Source: Candidatus Palauibacter polyketidifaciens (GTDB taxonomy: Bacteria; Gemmatimonadota; Gemmatimonadetes; Palauibacterales; Palauibacteraceae). From it: a DNA stretch of 64,000 nt. This document shows, in pieces, positions 17,678 through 26,047 of this stretch. Under the pieces are notes generated by a model. That model worked only from the letters and a program-made list of their open reading frames with translations. It made no database searches and had not been told where the DNA came from. Location: the NCBI RefSeq assembly GCF_947581785.1, contig NZ_CANPVO010000019.1, forward strand, positions 21,904 through 85,903, in the 5' to 3' direction. Each line of letters starts with the position of its first letter. Positions within the stretch are counted from its first letter, which is position 1. A program made the position numbers and the translations under genes.

Positions 17678-18147
17678 ACCAGGCGGCTGGAACCGGCGAC
17701 CGGAGCCCCCGGACCGACGACCCGGGTCCGGAGGGCCCCGTCGTCCTCTTCGACGGCGTCTGCAACCTGTGTGCGGGCGCCGTCCGCTTCATCATCCCGC
17801 GGGACAGGCGGGGCCGCTTCCGTTTTGCCGCGCTCCAGTCCCATGCCGCCCGGAGGATTCTCGCAAGCGCCGGCGCGCCGCGACCGAAAGCGGGAGAACC
17901 GCCCGCATCCCTGATGCTCGTCGCGAACGGACGCACCCACGTGCGGAGCGGAGCCGCGCTTCGCATCGCGGCGGGACTCGACGGTGGATGGCCGCTGCTC
18001 GCGGTCTTCCTGGTCATCCCCGCCCCGCTGCGCGATCTCGCCTACCGGTTCGTGGCCCGGAACCGCTACCGCTGGTTCGGGAAGGAGACGGCCTGCGAAC
18101 TGCCCCGGAACGAGGAGAGCCGGCGATTCGTCGATGCTGAGGAGTAG
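17674..18147 (+). CDS. DCC-family (DUF393) thiol-disulfide oxidoreductase-like protein
   Basis: 157 residues from a GTG start overlapping the upstream stop as GTGA. The signature VVLFDGVCNLCAGAVRFI places a DxxCxxC motif (Cys30, Cys33) in the expected place, followed by FRFAALQSHAAR and the C-terminal YRFVARNRYRWFG. DCC proteins are small thioredoxin-like proteins of poorly known role. No transmembrane segment or signal is evident, so it is probably cytoplasmic. Confidence 0.88.
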   Translation: MNQAAGTGDRSPRTDDPGPEGPVVLFDGVCNLCAGAVRFIIPRDRRGRFRFAALQSHAARRILASAGAPRPKAGEPPASLMLVANGRTHVRSGAALRIAAGLDGGWPLLAVFLVIPAPLRDLAYRFVARNRYRWFGKETACELPRNEESRRFVDAEE

Positions 18148-18169
18148 GTCGTCAAACCGTTTACGACCT
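18146..18169. terminator. Weak hairpin between convergent DCC and vapC genes
   Basis: AGGTCGT (18146-18152) pairs with ACGACCT (18163-18169) around a 10-nt loop; it begins within the DCC stop codon. Only seven pairs, so a tentative call. Confidence 0.35.
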
Positions 18170-18187
18170 CAAACCGCTCCTGCAGTC

Positions 18188-18595
18188 CTACAGGGAACCC
18201 CGTGGGGCCACCCACTCGGTAACCTGTCCCGTGACGGCCGCGATCGTGTCAAAATCCGCAGCGTAGTGGAGAACGGTCAGGTTCGAGGCCTCAGCAACGG
18301 CGGCAATAATCAGGTCAGCGATCGGCACCCGGTGCTGCGCCCGGCCGGCGAGCAGTCCCTGCACTGTGATGGCCCGTTGGAAGATCGCTTCCGTGAGTGG
18401 CACGTGACGGTACGCCAGGGTACGCCGGGCCCGCGCTCGCCCGTGCTCCTCGCCATTGCGAGTGGAATAGAGAACTTCAAGGTCGATGATGGCGCAGGTC
18501 GTCGCCTGGCCCGCCTCGATGACCGGCGTGAGTCGTGCGTGGACCCGGGGATGGGCCATGCGGGCCAGCGCGCTCTTGTCGATGAGATAAGGCAC
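18188..18595 (-). CDS. vapC: VapC-family PIN-domain ribonuclease toxin
   Basis: 135 residues. The PIN-domain acidic residues are visible: Asp6 in YLIDKSAL, Glu in the CAIIDLEVLY strand, Asp in VPIADLIIAAVA and Asp in HYAADFDTIA. VapC toxins are Mg-dependent RNases, often cutting tRNA. The gene follows its antitoxin after 21 nt. Length is normal; nothing suggests decay. Confidence 0.9.
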   Translation of the reverse strand: MPYLIDKSALARMAHPRVHARLTPVIEAGQATTCAIIDLEVLYSTRNGEEHGRARARRTLAYRHVPLTEAIFQRAITVQGLLAGRAQHRVPIADLIIAAVAEASNLTVLHYAADFDTIAAVTGQVTEWVAPRGSL

Positions 18596-18616
18596 TCGCG
18601 TTCGACCCGGCCTGGT

Positions 18617-18826
18617 TCAGGAACGCCAGGCGCCGGCCATGACCTTCTCGTTCGACAGTTCGAGCCCGTCCATCGTCGTCAGGGCCTCGATCTCCTCGCG
18701 TCGCGCCTCCCGCCGCAGGACTTCACGCAAGGCGGAGTCGATCGTCTCCTTGATGGAAGACGTCCCAAGGAGGATCCGCACTTGCTCGATGAGCCCGTCG
18801 TCGATTTCGACGCTGGTTTTTCTCAC
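18617..18826 (-). CDS. vapB: VapB-family antitoxin
   Basis: 69 residues beginning MRKTSVEIDDGLIEQV, the ribbon-helix-helix strand and helix of VapB-type antitoxins, followed by SSIKETIDSALREVLRREARREE and a C-terminal tail that would bind the toxin. First gene of the pair. The 124-nt region upstream to 18951 holds its promoter; I see no clear operator in it. Confidence 0.87.
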   Translation of the reverse strand: MRKTSVEIDDGLIEQVRILLGTSSIKETIDSALREVLRREARREEIEALTTMDGLELSNEKVMAGAWRS

Positions 18827-18950
18827 TCGGTCACTCGCTGGTCACCGCGGGAAGATATACAACCCACGACGATTGATATGTCCATCCCAAGAACGTCAAG
18901 ATATCATGCGGTCTCGCGTCGTCCCTCAGGGGGTGTCGTCGGCCGGTCCT

Positions 18951-20816
18951 CTACGGGGCGCCGCGCTCGTGGACGACGCGGCCACCGACGATCGTGTACA
19001 GCGCCTCGGCCTCGAGGAGCCGCGCGGGATCGTTCCGGCCGGCCTCGATCAGATCCACGTCGAACACGGCGATGTCCGCCAGCCTGCCCGGCGTCAGCGT
19101 TCCCTTCACGTCCTCCTCGAACGAGGCCCACGCCGGGTTCCGCGTGTAGGCCTCGATCGCCTCCTCGATCGTCAGCCGCTGCTCCGGGAACCACCCCTCG
19201 GCCGGCTCGCCCGCGAGCGTCTGCCGGCTCACCGCCGCGTACAGTCCGTACCGCGGATGGAGGAAGTAGCGGGCCGCGTTCGTCCCGGGACTGTCGCTCC
19301 CGAACACGAGCACCGCCCCCGCGTCCTTCAGCGACCGGAACGCGTAGGCACCGCGGGACCGCCCGCCGATCCTCTCCTCCATCCAGCGCATGTCGTCCGA
19401 GATGTGGTACGGGTTCACCTCCGCCACGAGGTTGAGCTCGCCGAAACGGTGGAAGTCCGCCTCCTCCACGACCTGCGCGTGGATCATCCGCCACCTGTGG
19501 TCCGCTTCGATCATGTCGTGCTCGCTCAACACGGTCTCAAACAGGTCGAGCAGGATCTTCACGGCCTTGTCTCCGATCGCGTGGATGTGGGGCGGGAGTC
19601 CCGTGGGCACCGCCTCCTCCATGAGCCGCTGGAGGTTCCCCTTCGGGAACTCGGCGTAGTTCTGGTCGCGGGTCAGGGAGAGGGCGAGGCCGTCGATGCC
19701 CTCGGGAAGCATGATCTGACGCACGATCCCGAAGTTGCCGGGCGCATGGTCGTACTGCTCGTAGAACATCGCACTGGAGCCGCCCATGATCCCGTCGACC
19801 CACGCCTTGTAGCCGATGAAGCGGAGCCAGTCGTCGCCGAAGCCGCGGGTGATCCCGAGCCCGCCGGTGTGCGTCACGTTGTCGAGCGAGGGACGGATGT
19901 TGATGCGGGCGGTGAGTTCGCCGCGGGCGTGCAGTTCCTGGTAGGCGCGGAACTGCTCGGAGGAGGTGATGTCCTGGATCGTCGTGACGCCGCCCTCGCG
20001 GGCCTCCTGCAGCACGGCGCGGATCTCGGTGAGACGCTGCTCGAACGACTTGGGCGTGATGGCGGCGCGGACGAGGTCGACGGCGGAGCCCCAGAGGATG
20101 CCCGTGACCCGGCCGTCCTCGTCCTTCGCAATCCTCCCGCGCGGGGGGTCCGGTGTGGCGTCGGTGATGCCCGCCATCTCGAGCGCGAGGCTGTTCGCGA
20201 GGTACATCGAACGGTCGAAGCGGTTGACGAGGACAGGGTGATTCGGGGTCACGTCGTCGATGAGGTCGCGGTGCGGCGTGAACGGCCCGCCGGCACCCGC
20301 ATCGCCGGCCTCCGCGGCGCCGTCCTCGCCCTCGCGGCCGGTCGACCCCACCTCCCACTCCTCGTACGCGCCCCAGTCGCCGCGCGTGATCCAGCTGCCG
20401 GGCGCCAGGCGTTCGGCCGCGCGCGCGATCTCCTCGCGGAACCCTTCCGGCTCGTGGACCTCGAGCAAGTTGACGCCCACGATGAGCGCACCCGTGCTCT
20501 CGACGTGGACGTGGCCATCGTTGAAGCCGGGCGAGACGAAGGCGCCATCCAGGTCGATGACCCGCGTGTCCGGGCCCACCAGCGCCTGCGCCTGTGCGTT
20601 CGACCCGACGAGGGCGATGTGCTCGCCACGGACCGCGATCGCCTCCGCGGCGGGCCGAGCCTCGTCGAGCGTGTACACGTCTCCGTTCAGGAGGACGAGA
20701 TCCGCCGGCTCGCCGGGACCGCTTCCGCCGCACGCCGCCGCGAATACCGTCGCCGCGCCGAAGACCAGGGTCCGGGCGCAGCAGACGCGGCGCACCGGGG
20801 GATGGATCGCAGACAT
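18951..20816 (-). CDS. YtcJ-type amidohydrolase (amidohydrolase family 3), lipoprotein
   Basis: 621 residues. The ATG at 20816 is preferred over the GTG at 20822 because GCGGAGG stands at a proper distance from it. The signal ends VFAAACGG, giving a lipidated Cys. The fold is marked by VVSPGFNDGHVHVEST-like metal motif (FVSPGFNDGHVHVE), PHIHAIGDKAV and FGSDSPGTN near the end, as in YtcJ-like exoenzymes acting on N-substituted amides. Substrate unknown. It is divergent from the second NRAMP-like gene, with a shared intergenic inverted repeat. Confidence 0.87.
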   Translation of the reverse strand: MSAIHPPVRRVCCARTLVFGAATVFAAACGGSGPGEPADLVLLNGDVYTLDEARPAAEAIAVRGEHIALVGSNAQAQALVGPDTRVIDLDGAFVSPGFNDGHVHVESTGALIVGVNLLEVHEPEGFREEIARAAERLAPGSWITRGDWGAYEEWEVGSTGREGEDGAAEAGDAGAGGPFTPHRDLIDDVTPNHPVLVNRFDRSMYLANSLALEMAGITDATPDPPRGRIAKDEDGRVTGILWGSAVDLVRAAITPKSFEQRLTEIRAVLQEAREGGVTTIQDITSSEQFRAYQELHARGELTARINIRPSLDNVTHTGGLGITRGFGDDWLRFIGYKAWVDGIMGGSSAMFYEQYDHAPGNFGIVRQIMLPEGIDGLALSLTRDQNYAEFPKGNLQRLMEEAVPTGLPPHIHAIGDKAVKILLDLFETVLSEHDMIEADHRWRMIHAQVVEEADFHRFGELNLVAEVNPYHISDDMRWMEERIGGRSRGAYAFRSLKDAGAVLVFGSDSPGTNAARYFLHPRYGLYAAVSRQTLAGEPAEGWFPEQRLTIEEAIEAYTRNPAWASFEEDVKGTLTPGRLADIAVFDVDLIEAGRNDPARLLEAEALYTIVGGRVVHERGAP

Positions 20817-20857
20817 TCGCACCTCCGCTTCGCTGGGCCGCGCCTGTCCTCAACGGT

Positions 20858-20878
20858 CTGGCAGCCCGTGGCTGCCAG
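20858..20878. promoter_or_regulatory. Inverted repeat CTGGCAGC / GCTGCCAG before the second NRAMP-like gene
   Basis: Eight-bp perfect arms with a 5-nt spacer in the intergenic region between the divergent amidohydrolase (start 20816) and NRAMP-like gene. The arms are the same as those at 10120-10152 in front of the first NRAMP-like gene; spacer length differs. Confidence 0.45.
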
Positions 20879-21080
20879 TGACGATAGGTCCGATCCCGGC
20901 GCCTTTCCACTGCGGCTGTTTCCCATCCCGTTTTCGGCCACGTTCCCGCGGGAACGTCTTGAGCCGCGCCCGCGCGCGGATCGCCGACCCTCTCGGCAGG
21001 GGGCGATGTCCCTTGTACCTTCCGTGTCCGGCCTGAAAGGCACCGGCGTGACGCAGTGGTCCCTGAAAGGGAGGCCCGGC

Positions 21081-22580
21081 TTGTCCGATCGCGAAACGAA
21101 GGCCGACGACGGATTGAATCCGGAGGATTTCACCCTCCCGTCGCTCAGGCCGCGCGATCTGCTCGCTCATTTCGGCCCCGGGCTGATCCTCATGATGACG
21201 GGGATCGGAACGAGTCACGTCGTGACGGCGCCGACTGCCGGGGGCCGGTTCGCCTACGCCCTCCTCTGGTGCCTGCCCGTCGCCTACATCTTCAAGTACT
21301 ACGGCTTCGAGATGGCCTTCCGGTTCACCAATGCCACCGGGAAGAGTCTGCTCGAGGCCTATGCCACGGCACGCTGGAAGTGGCCGCTCTGGTACGTGAT
21401 GGTGACGACGCTCATCCAGTGCGCCATCGGTCAGGCGGGGCGTCTGATCGCCGCGGCGGCCGTCGTCTACTACCTGTTCAGCGAATACCTGGGCCTTCCC
21501 ATTCCGCTCGAAGCGTACGCGGCCCTGCTCGGCGTGCTCTCCGTGGGCATCATCCTCCGGGGCAGTTACAAGGCCGTGGAGAACACCACGAAGGCGCTTG
21601 CGGGCGTCCTCGTCCTCTCATCGGTCGCGGTCTACATCGTCCAGCCGGCGCCGCTCGCCGAAATGGGGAACTTCTTCCTCTTCGAGATCCCCGATGGGTC
21701 GTGGCTCGTGATCGCGGGCTTCCTCGGCCTCCTGCCGACCGGCATCGATGTCTCGCTGCAGGCGTCGGAGTGGGGGAAGGCGAAGCGCGCGGGCATGAGC
21801 AAGGTCCGGCCCCACCTCGAGGCGACCGGCGTCGCACCCCGCTTCGACCCCTTCACCTCGCCCGCCTCCGACCTCGCGGTCGATACGGCGCGGCTGTCCC
21901 CGCACGCGCGGGAGTACTGCCGGCGCTGGTTCCGGATCGGGCTCTGGGACTTCCGGACCGGCCACATCATCTCCTTCGTGCTGGCGGCGATCTTCGTCCT
22001 TCTCGCCGCGGTGTGGCTCTATCCGAGTCCGATCGAGGGACGCGCCGTCATGGGAGAGATCGCGGGCATCTTCACGCTCAGCGTGGGACCGTGGATGATG
22101 ATGATCTTCATCCTCGGCGCGCTCGCGGCCACGTACTCCACCGCCTTCAACTACTTCGACGGATGGCCCCGCATCGTCGGCGCCTGTTGCCGGAACCTCT
22201 TCCGCACGACGGCGCGCCTGCACGGGATATCATCCGAGGATCGAGCCGATCCGGAGCGGCGGCGGACCTGGAACTCCGAGTACAACATCTATCGGATGAC
22301 GATGTTCTACTCGCTCATCGCCTCCGTCCTCTACATCGCGTTCGACCCGCGCCCCGTGTTTCTCGTGCTCGTGGCTTCGGCGCTCGCCTTCTTCGTCGCG
22401 CCCGTCATCTACTTCTTCAACCTCTATTTCTGCCTCAAGGTGATCCCGAAGGAGGACGAACTCTTCTACCCGTCCTGGTTCGCACGCTGGTTCGGGGGGT
22501 TGAGCCTGTTCATCTTCACGGGCCTCAGCGTGATCCTGATCTTCGCGCGCGTGTTCCGGATCCCCCTCTTCGGCGCCTGA
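21081..22580 (+). CDS. Second NRAMP-like transporter lacking the canonical metal motif
   Basis: 499 residues from a TTG at 21081, chosen because AAAGGGAGG lies seven nt before it; an in-frame ATG at 21006 would add 25 residues with a poor ribosome site. About eleven membrane segments. First helix reads FGPGLILMMTGIGTSHVVTA, so the DPGN of true NRAMP proteins is replaced by GTSH; helix 6 reads LLPTGIDVSLQASEW. Both features match the NRAMP-like gene at 8812-10086. It is larger because of a charged insert after helix 6 (roughly residues 232-285) ending in ARE YCRRWFRIGLWD. The stop is one nt from the convergent channel gene stop. Confidence 0.8.
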   Translation: MSDRETKADDGLNPEDFTLPSLRPRDLLAHFGPGLILMMTGIGTSHVVTAPTAGGRFAYALLWCLPVAYIFKYYGFEMAFRFTNATGKSLLEAYATARWKWPLWYVMVTTLIQCAIGQAGRLIAAAAVVYYLFSEYLGLPIPLEAYAALLGVLSVGIILRGSYKAVENTTKALAGVLVLSSVAVYIVQPAPLAEMGNFFLFEIPDGSWLVIAGFLGLLPTGIDVSLQASEWGKAKRAGMSKVRPHLEATGVAPRFDPFTSPASDLAVDTARLSPHAREYCRRWFRIGLWDFRTGHIISFVLAAIFVLLAAVWLYPSPIEGRAVMGEIAGIFTLSVGPWMMMIFILGALAATYSTAFNYFDGWPRIVGACCRNLFRTTARLHGISSEDRADPERRRTWNSEYNIYRMTMFYSLIASVLYIAFDPRPVFLVLVASALAFFVAPVIYFFNLYFCLKVIPKEDELFYPSWFARWFGGLSLFIFTGLSVILIFARVFRIPLFGA

Positions 22581-22581
22581 C

Positions 22582-23325
22582 TCAACCGTCGCCCTCGGGC
22601 CGCCCGGCCCGCCGCCGCCGATCATCCTCCTCCGCCGCTCGCGACATGCCCGTCGCGACGAGTCCGGCGGGCACCGCCACGATTCCCATCCCGCACAGCA
22701 ATATGATGAACGTGAAGATTCTGCCTCCGACCGTGACCGGGTACGCATCTCCGTAGCCCACGGTCGTCAGCGTGACGACCGCCCACCACAGGCTGTGGAA
22801 CACGGATTCGAACTTCTCGGGCTGGGCCTCGTGTTCGAAGTGATGGATGCCGAGCGCCGCGATATACAGCAGGACCAGCGTGGCGAAGAGGAACACCAGC
22901 GCCTCGTTGCGCGCGTACTTCACGGCGTTCATCAGTCTCGTGACGGCCGTGCTGTATCGCGCGATCTCGAAGAGCCGGAAGACGCGGAGCAACCGCAGGC
23001 CGCGCACCGCCCGGAGGTCGATGCCGACGGACAGGAGCGAGAGGTAGAACGGAAGAATGGCGACGAGGTCGACGATTCCATAGAAGCTGCGGATGAAGGA
23101 CCACTTGTGCTCCGCCGCGATGATCCGCAGGGCGTATTCGATCGTGAAGAGCACGACGATGACGATTTCGCAGACGGCGAGCGCCGACTTCCAGGCGGGA
23201 GGCAACTGGTGGAGGGTGGACAGCGACATCGCCAGGAGGGAGGCGATGATGAGAAAGAAGACGCTCTTGTCGAACCAGCGACCGGACCCCGCGCCCGAAC
23301 CCTTCACGACATCGCGTATGCTCAT
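22582..23325 (-). CDS. Voltage-gated potassium channel (six-helix Kv type)
   Basis: 247 residues with six hydrophobic segments. The fourth has the regular positive charges of a voltage sensor (DLRAVRGLRLLRVFRLFEIARY) and the pore loop carries the K+ selectivity filter TVGYGD at residues 188-193, so potassium selectivity is well supported. It is the second gene of a pair, 17 nt after the VOC gene. Its stop codon is one nt from that of the convergent NRAMP-like gene, leaving no room for a terminator. Confidence 0.92.
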   Translation of the reverse strand: MSIRDVVKGSGAGSGRWFDKSVFFLIIASLLAMSLSTLHQLPPAWKSALAVCEIVIVVLFTIEYALRIIAAEHKWSFIRSFYGIVDLVAILPFYLSLLSVGIDLRAVRGLRLLRVFRLFEIARYSTAVTRLMNAVKYARNEALVFLFATLVLLYIAALGIHHFEHEAQPEKFESVFHSLWWAVVTLTTVGYGDAYPVTVGGRIFTFIILLCGMGIVAVPAGLVATGMSRAAEEDDRRRRAGRPEGDG

Positions 23326-23342
23326 CGGCAACTCCGGGGCCG

Positions 23343-23777
23343 CTATCCGCGCAGTCGCTGCACGAACCACCAGTAGTGACCTTCGAGGTCCCGGACTTCG
23401 TAGCTCCGGTCGGACCAGTAGTCCTCGCCGTAGTCCTGCGTGGCGGGCTCGGTCGTGATCGCGGCGCCGGCGGCCCGCGCCCGCTCGCAGTGAGCGTCCG
23501 CGTCGTCCACGTAGACCATGAGCGACTGCGTGTTCGCGCCATCCGCTCCCCGCGGGGACCGTGGGTAGGTTCGGCCCGGCGTGAGCCCGGCCTGCCCAAC
23601 CATGATGAGTCCGCCGTTCAGGGCGAGCTGGGAATGGACGACCTGTCCCTGTTCGTTCTCGATTCTCTCGCGCACCTCGAACCCGAAGGCGTCCGCGAGC
23701 CAATCGATCGCCGCCCCTGCGTCGTCGTAGAACACGGCGGGAGTGATCCTCGGCCAGCCCTTGGGTGGATCGATCAT
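23343..23777 (-). CDS. VOC (glyoxalase/bleomycin-resistance) family protein
   Basis: 144 residues; ATG at 23777 is preceded by CCAGGAGG. The beta-alpha-beta-beta-beta pattern of VOC proteins is seen: ITPAVFYDDAGAAIDWLADAFGFEV, QLALNGGLIMVGQ, LMVYVDDADAHCERARAAGA, and the closing VRDLEGHYWWFVQ with the usual C-terminal Glu. Variants of this type (PhnB-like) often lack known enzymatic activity. It is transcribed with the potassium channel; no functional link is evident. Confidence 0.85.
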   Translation of the reverse strand: MIDPPKGWPRITPAVFYDDAGAAIDWLADAFGFEVRERIENEQGQVVHSQLALNGGLIMVGQAGLTPGRTYPRSPRGADGANTQSLMVYVDDADAHCERARAAGAAITTEPATQDYGEDYWSDRSYEVRDLEGHYWWFVQRLRG

Positions 23778-23962
23778 GTGTTCCTCCTGGCGTGTCCCTC
23801 CTGACGGGGCGTGGCAAAGCCGCGCCACGCCATGAGCGGGACTTGCACATCGTCAAGCTCCCGAATCTGATGCAGTCTGCAGTTCGGGGCGACAGCCCGC
23901 AGCCGTCGGGACGTGCCCGCGGCGCGTGGGATGGTTACGTGAATCGTACGAAAGGCGCACGG

Positions 23963-26047
23963 ATGGGAATCCGCGTCGGCGTGGACGTCGGCGGCACCTT
24001 CACGGATGTGGTCCTGCTGGGAGACGACGGGCGCATGGTGGCCCGCAAGGTCTCGTCCACGCCGGAGGACTACAGCCGCGGTATCGCCGAGGGTGTGGCC
24101 GCCGCGCTCGCCGACTGCGGAGCCGCCCCGGGCGATGTCACCTCGGTGGTCCACGCCACGACCGTCGCCACCAACACCATCCTCGAGCAGAAGGGCGCGA
24201 GGACGGGCCTCATCACGACGCGGGGCTTCCGCGACGTGCTCGAGATGCGGCGGCTGCGCATTCCGGTAATGTACGACCTTCAGTACGAAAAGCCGCCGCC
24301 GCTCGTGCCCCGCCACCTGCGCCGGGAGGTGGACGAACGCCTCGGTCCCGACGGGGCCGTGCGCCGGGAGCTGGATCCGGCGAGTCTGGACGCGGCCGTC
24401 GCGGAACTGCGGCGCGAGGGGGTGGAGGCGGCGGCGGTGAGCCTGCTCCACGCCTATGCGAACCCCGCCCACGAGCGGGAGGTCGCGGCGCATCTGCGGG
24501 AGGCGTTTCCGAACGGCCTCTACATTACCTGCTCTTCCGACATCCTGCCGGAGATCCGGGAGTACGAGCGGACGAGCACCGCCGTCGTGAACGCCTACAT
24601 CGGACCCGTGGTCCAGCGCTACATGGAGACGCTGCTGGACCGGCTGCGGGAGCTGGGCGTCGACTGTCCGGTGCACATCATGCAGTCGAGCGGCGGCGTC
24701 ATGTCCGTCGAGGCGGCCGGGCGCAAACCCGCCTGCATGGTGGAATCCGGGCCCGCCGCCGGGGTCATGGCCTGCGCCCGCCTCGCCCGCGGCGCGGGGC
24801 TCGACAACTTGATCTCCTTCGACATGGGCGGCACGACGGCCAAGGCGGCCATGGTCGAAGGCGGCCAGGCGGCCAAGACGACCGAGTTCGAGGTGGGCGG
24901 CGGCATCAACCTGTCGAGCAAGCTGATCAAGGGCGGCGGCTATCCCGTCAAGCTCCCCTTCGTCGACGTCTCGGAGATCGGTGCGGGGGGCGGCAGCATC
25001 TGCCGGGTCGACGGCGTGGGCCACACGAGCGTGGGCCCGCAGAGCGCCGGCGCCGTACCCGGCCCGGTGTGCTACGACCTGGGCGGAGTGGATCCGACGC
25101 TTACCGATGCACTGGTCGCCATCGGCTACCTGAACCCGGGTTACCTGGTCGGCGGGAGCCTGCCCCTGAACACGGCGAAGGCGCTTGCCGTCCTCGAGGA
25201 GAAGGTGGCCCGGCCGCTGGACCGCCCCGTGGCGGAGGCCGCTCACGGGGTGCTCGCCCTCGCCTGCTCCACCATGACCCGGGCCGTGAAGGCGGTCACG
25301 ACATACCGCGGACGGGACCCGCGCGATTTCGTGCTTGCGGCCTTCGGCGGCAACGGACCCGTGCTCGGCGTGGAGATCGCCCGCGCGCTGCAGATCCGCC
25401 GGGTCCTGGTGCCGCCGGTGCCCGGCGTGTTCAGCGCCCTGGGCCTTCTCTATTCGGATGCCGAGCAGGAGTTCATCCAGACGGTCATGATCCGGGCCGA
25501 GGGTGCCGATGCGGACGCGGTGGCCGCCGCCTTCGACAGCCTGGAGGCGGAGGCCCGCGCGGCGATGATCGCCGATGGTTTCCCCGCCGAAGCGGTGACG
25601 GTGGAGCGGCTGGCCGACCTGCGCTACGCGGGGCAGGCGTACGAACTCACGGTCCCCGTCGCCCCCGGCACGCCGGACCTCGAGGCCATGGCGCGTGCCT
25701 TCGACCGTGAGCACGAGCGCACCTACGGGCATCCATCGGAGGGCGACCCCGTGGACCTGGTGAACGTGAAAGTGCTGGCCCGGGTGGCCGTCGACGCGAC
25801 CGAGCCGAGCCGCCGACTGCTGCCCGCGCCGCCCGCGACCCTCGGGGCGCCTCGCGACGTCTACTTCGGACCCGCGGACGGCACCCTCGAGACGGCCGTT
25901 GTGGCACGCACCGACCTCACGGGGGACTGGCGCGACGGGCCGGTGATCGTGGAGGAGTACGACGCCACCTGCGTGGTGCCACCCAGCTGCCGGGCGCGGC
26001 TCGACGCCTTCGGCAACATCGACATCGACGTGGACACCCGCCCATGA
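23963..26047 (+). CDS. hyuA: Hydantoinase/oxoprolinase A subunit (HyuA-like, ATP-binding)
   Basis: 694 residues. N-terminal VGVDVGGTFTDVVLL and, later, ISFDMGGTTAKAAMVEGG are the two phosphate-binding motifs of the hydantoinase A/oxoprolinase fold; DREHERTYGHPSEGDPVDLVN near the C-terminus is the family ending. HyuA with HyuB opens hydantoins, 5-oxoproline, or (as acetone carboxylase-type relatives) carboxylates ketones at the cost of ATP. The start used has GAAAGG upstream; a GTG at 23939 is possible. Stop overlaps hyuB as ATGA, showing tight coupling. The substrate is not decided by sequence. Confidence 0.9.
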   Translation: MGIRVGVDVGGTFTDVVLLGDDGRMVARKVSSTPEDYSRGIAEGVAAALADCGAAPGDVTSVVHATTVATNTILEQKGARTGLITTRGFRDVLEMRRLRIPVMYDLQYEKPPPLVPRHLRREVDERLGPDGAVRRELDPASLDAAVAELRREGVEAAAVSLLHAYANPAHEREVAAHLREAFPNGLYITCSSDILPEIREYERTSTAVVNAYIGPVVQRYMETLLDRLRELGVDCPVHIMQSSGGVMSVEAAGRKPACMVESGPAAGVMACARLARGAGLDNLISFDMGGTTAKAAMVEGGQAAKTTEFEVGGGINLSSKLIKGGGYPVKLPFVDVSEIGAGGGSICRVDGVGHTSVGPQSAGAVPGPVCYDLGGVDPTLTDALVAIGYLNPGYLVGGSLPLNTAKALAVLEEKVARPLDRPVAEAAHGVLALACSTMTRAVKAVTTYRGRDPRDFVLAAFGGNGPVLGVEIARALQIRRVLVPPVPGVFSALGLLYSDAEQEFIQTVMIRAEGADADAVAAAFDSLEAEARAAMIADGFPAEAVTVERLADLRYAGQAYELTVPVAPGTPDLEAMARAFDREHERTYGHPSEGDPVDLVNVKVLARVAVDATEPSRRLLPAPPATLGAPRDVYFGPADGTLETAVVARTDLTGDWRDGPVIVEEYDATCVVPPSCRARLDAFGNIDIDVDTRP

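Noticed and set aside
18639..21005. Very long plus-strand reading frame running into the second NRAMP-like gene
   Set aside because: It is antisense to vapB and the YtcJ-type gene and has low-complexity Arg/Ala composition; only the part from about 21081 is real.
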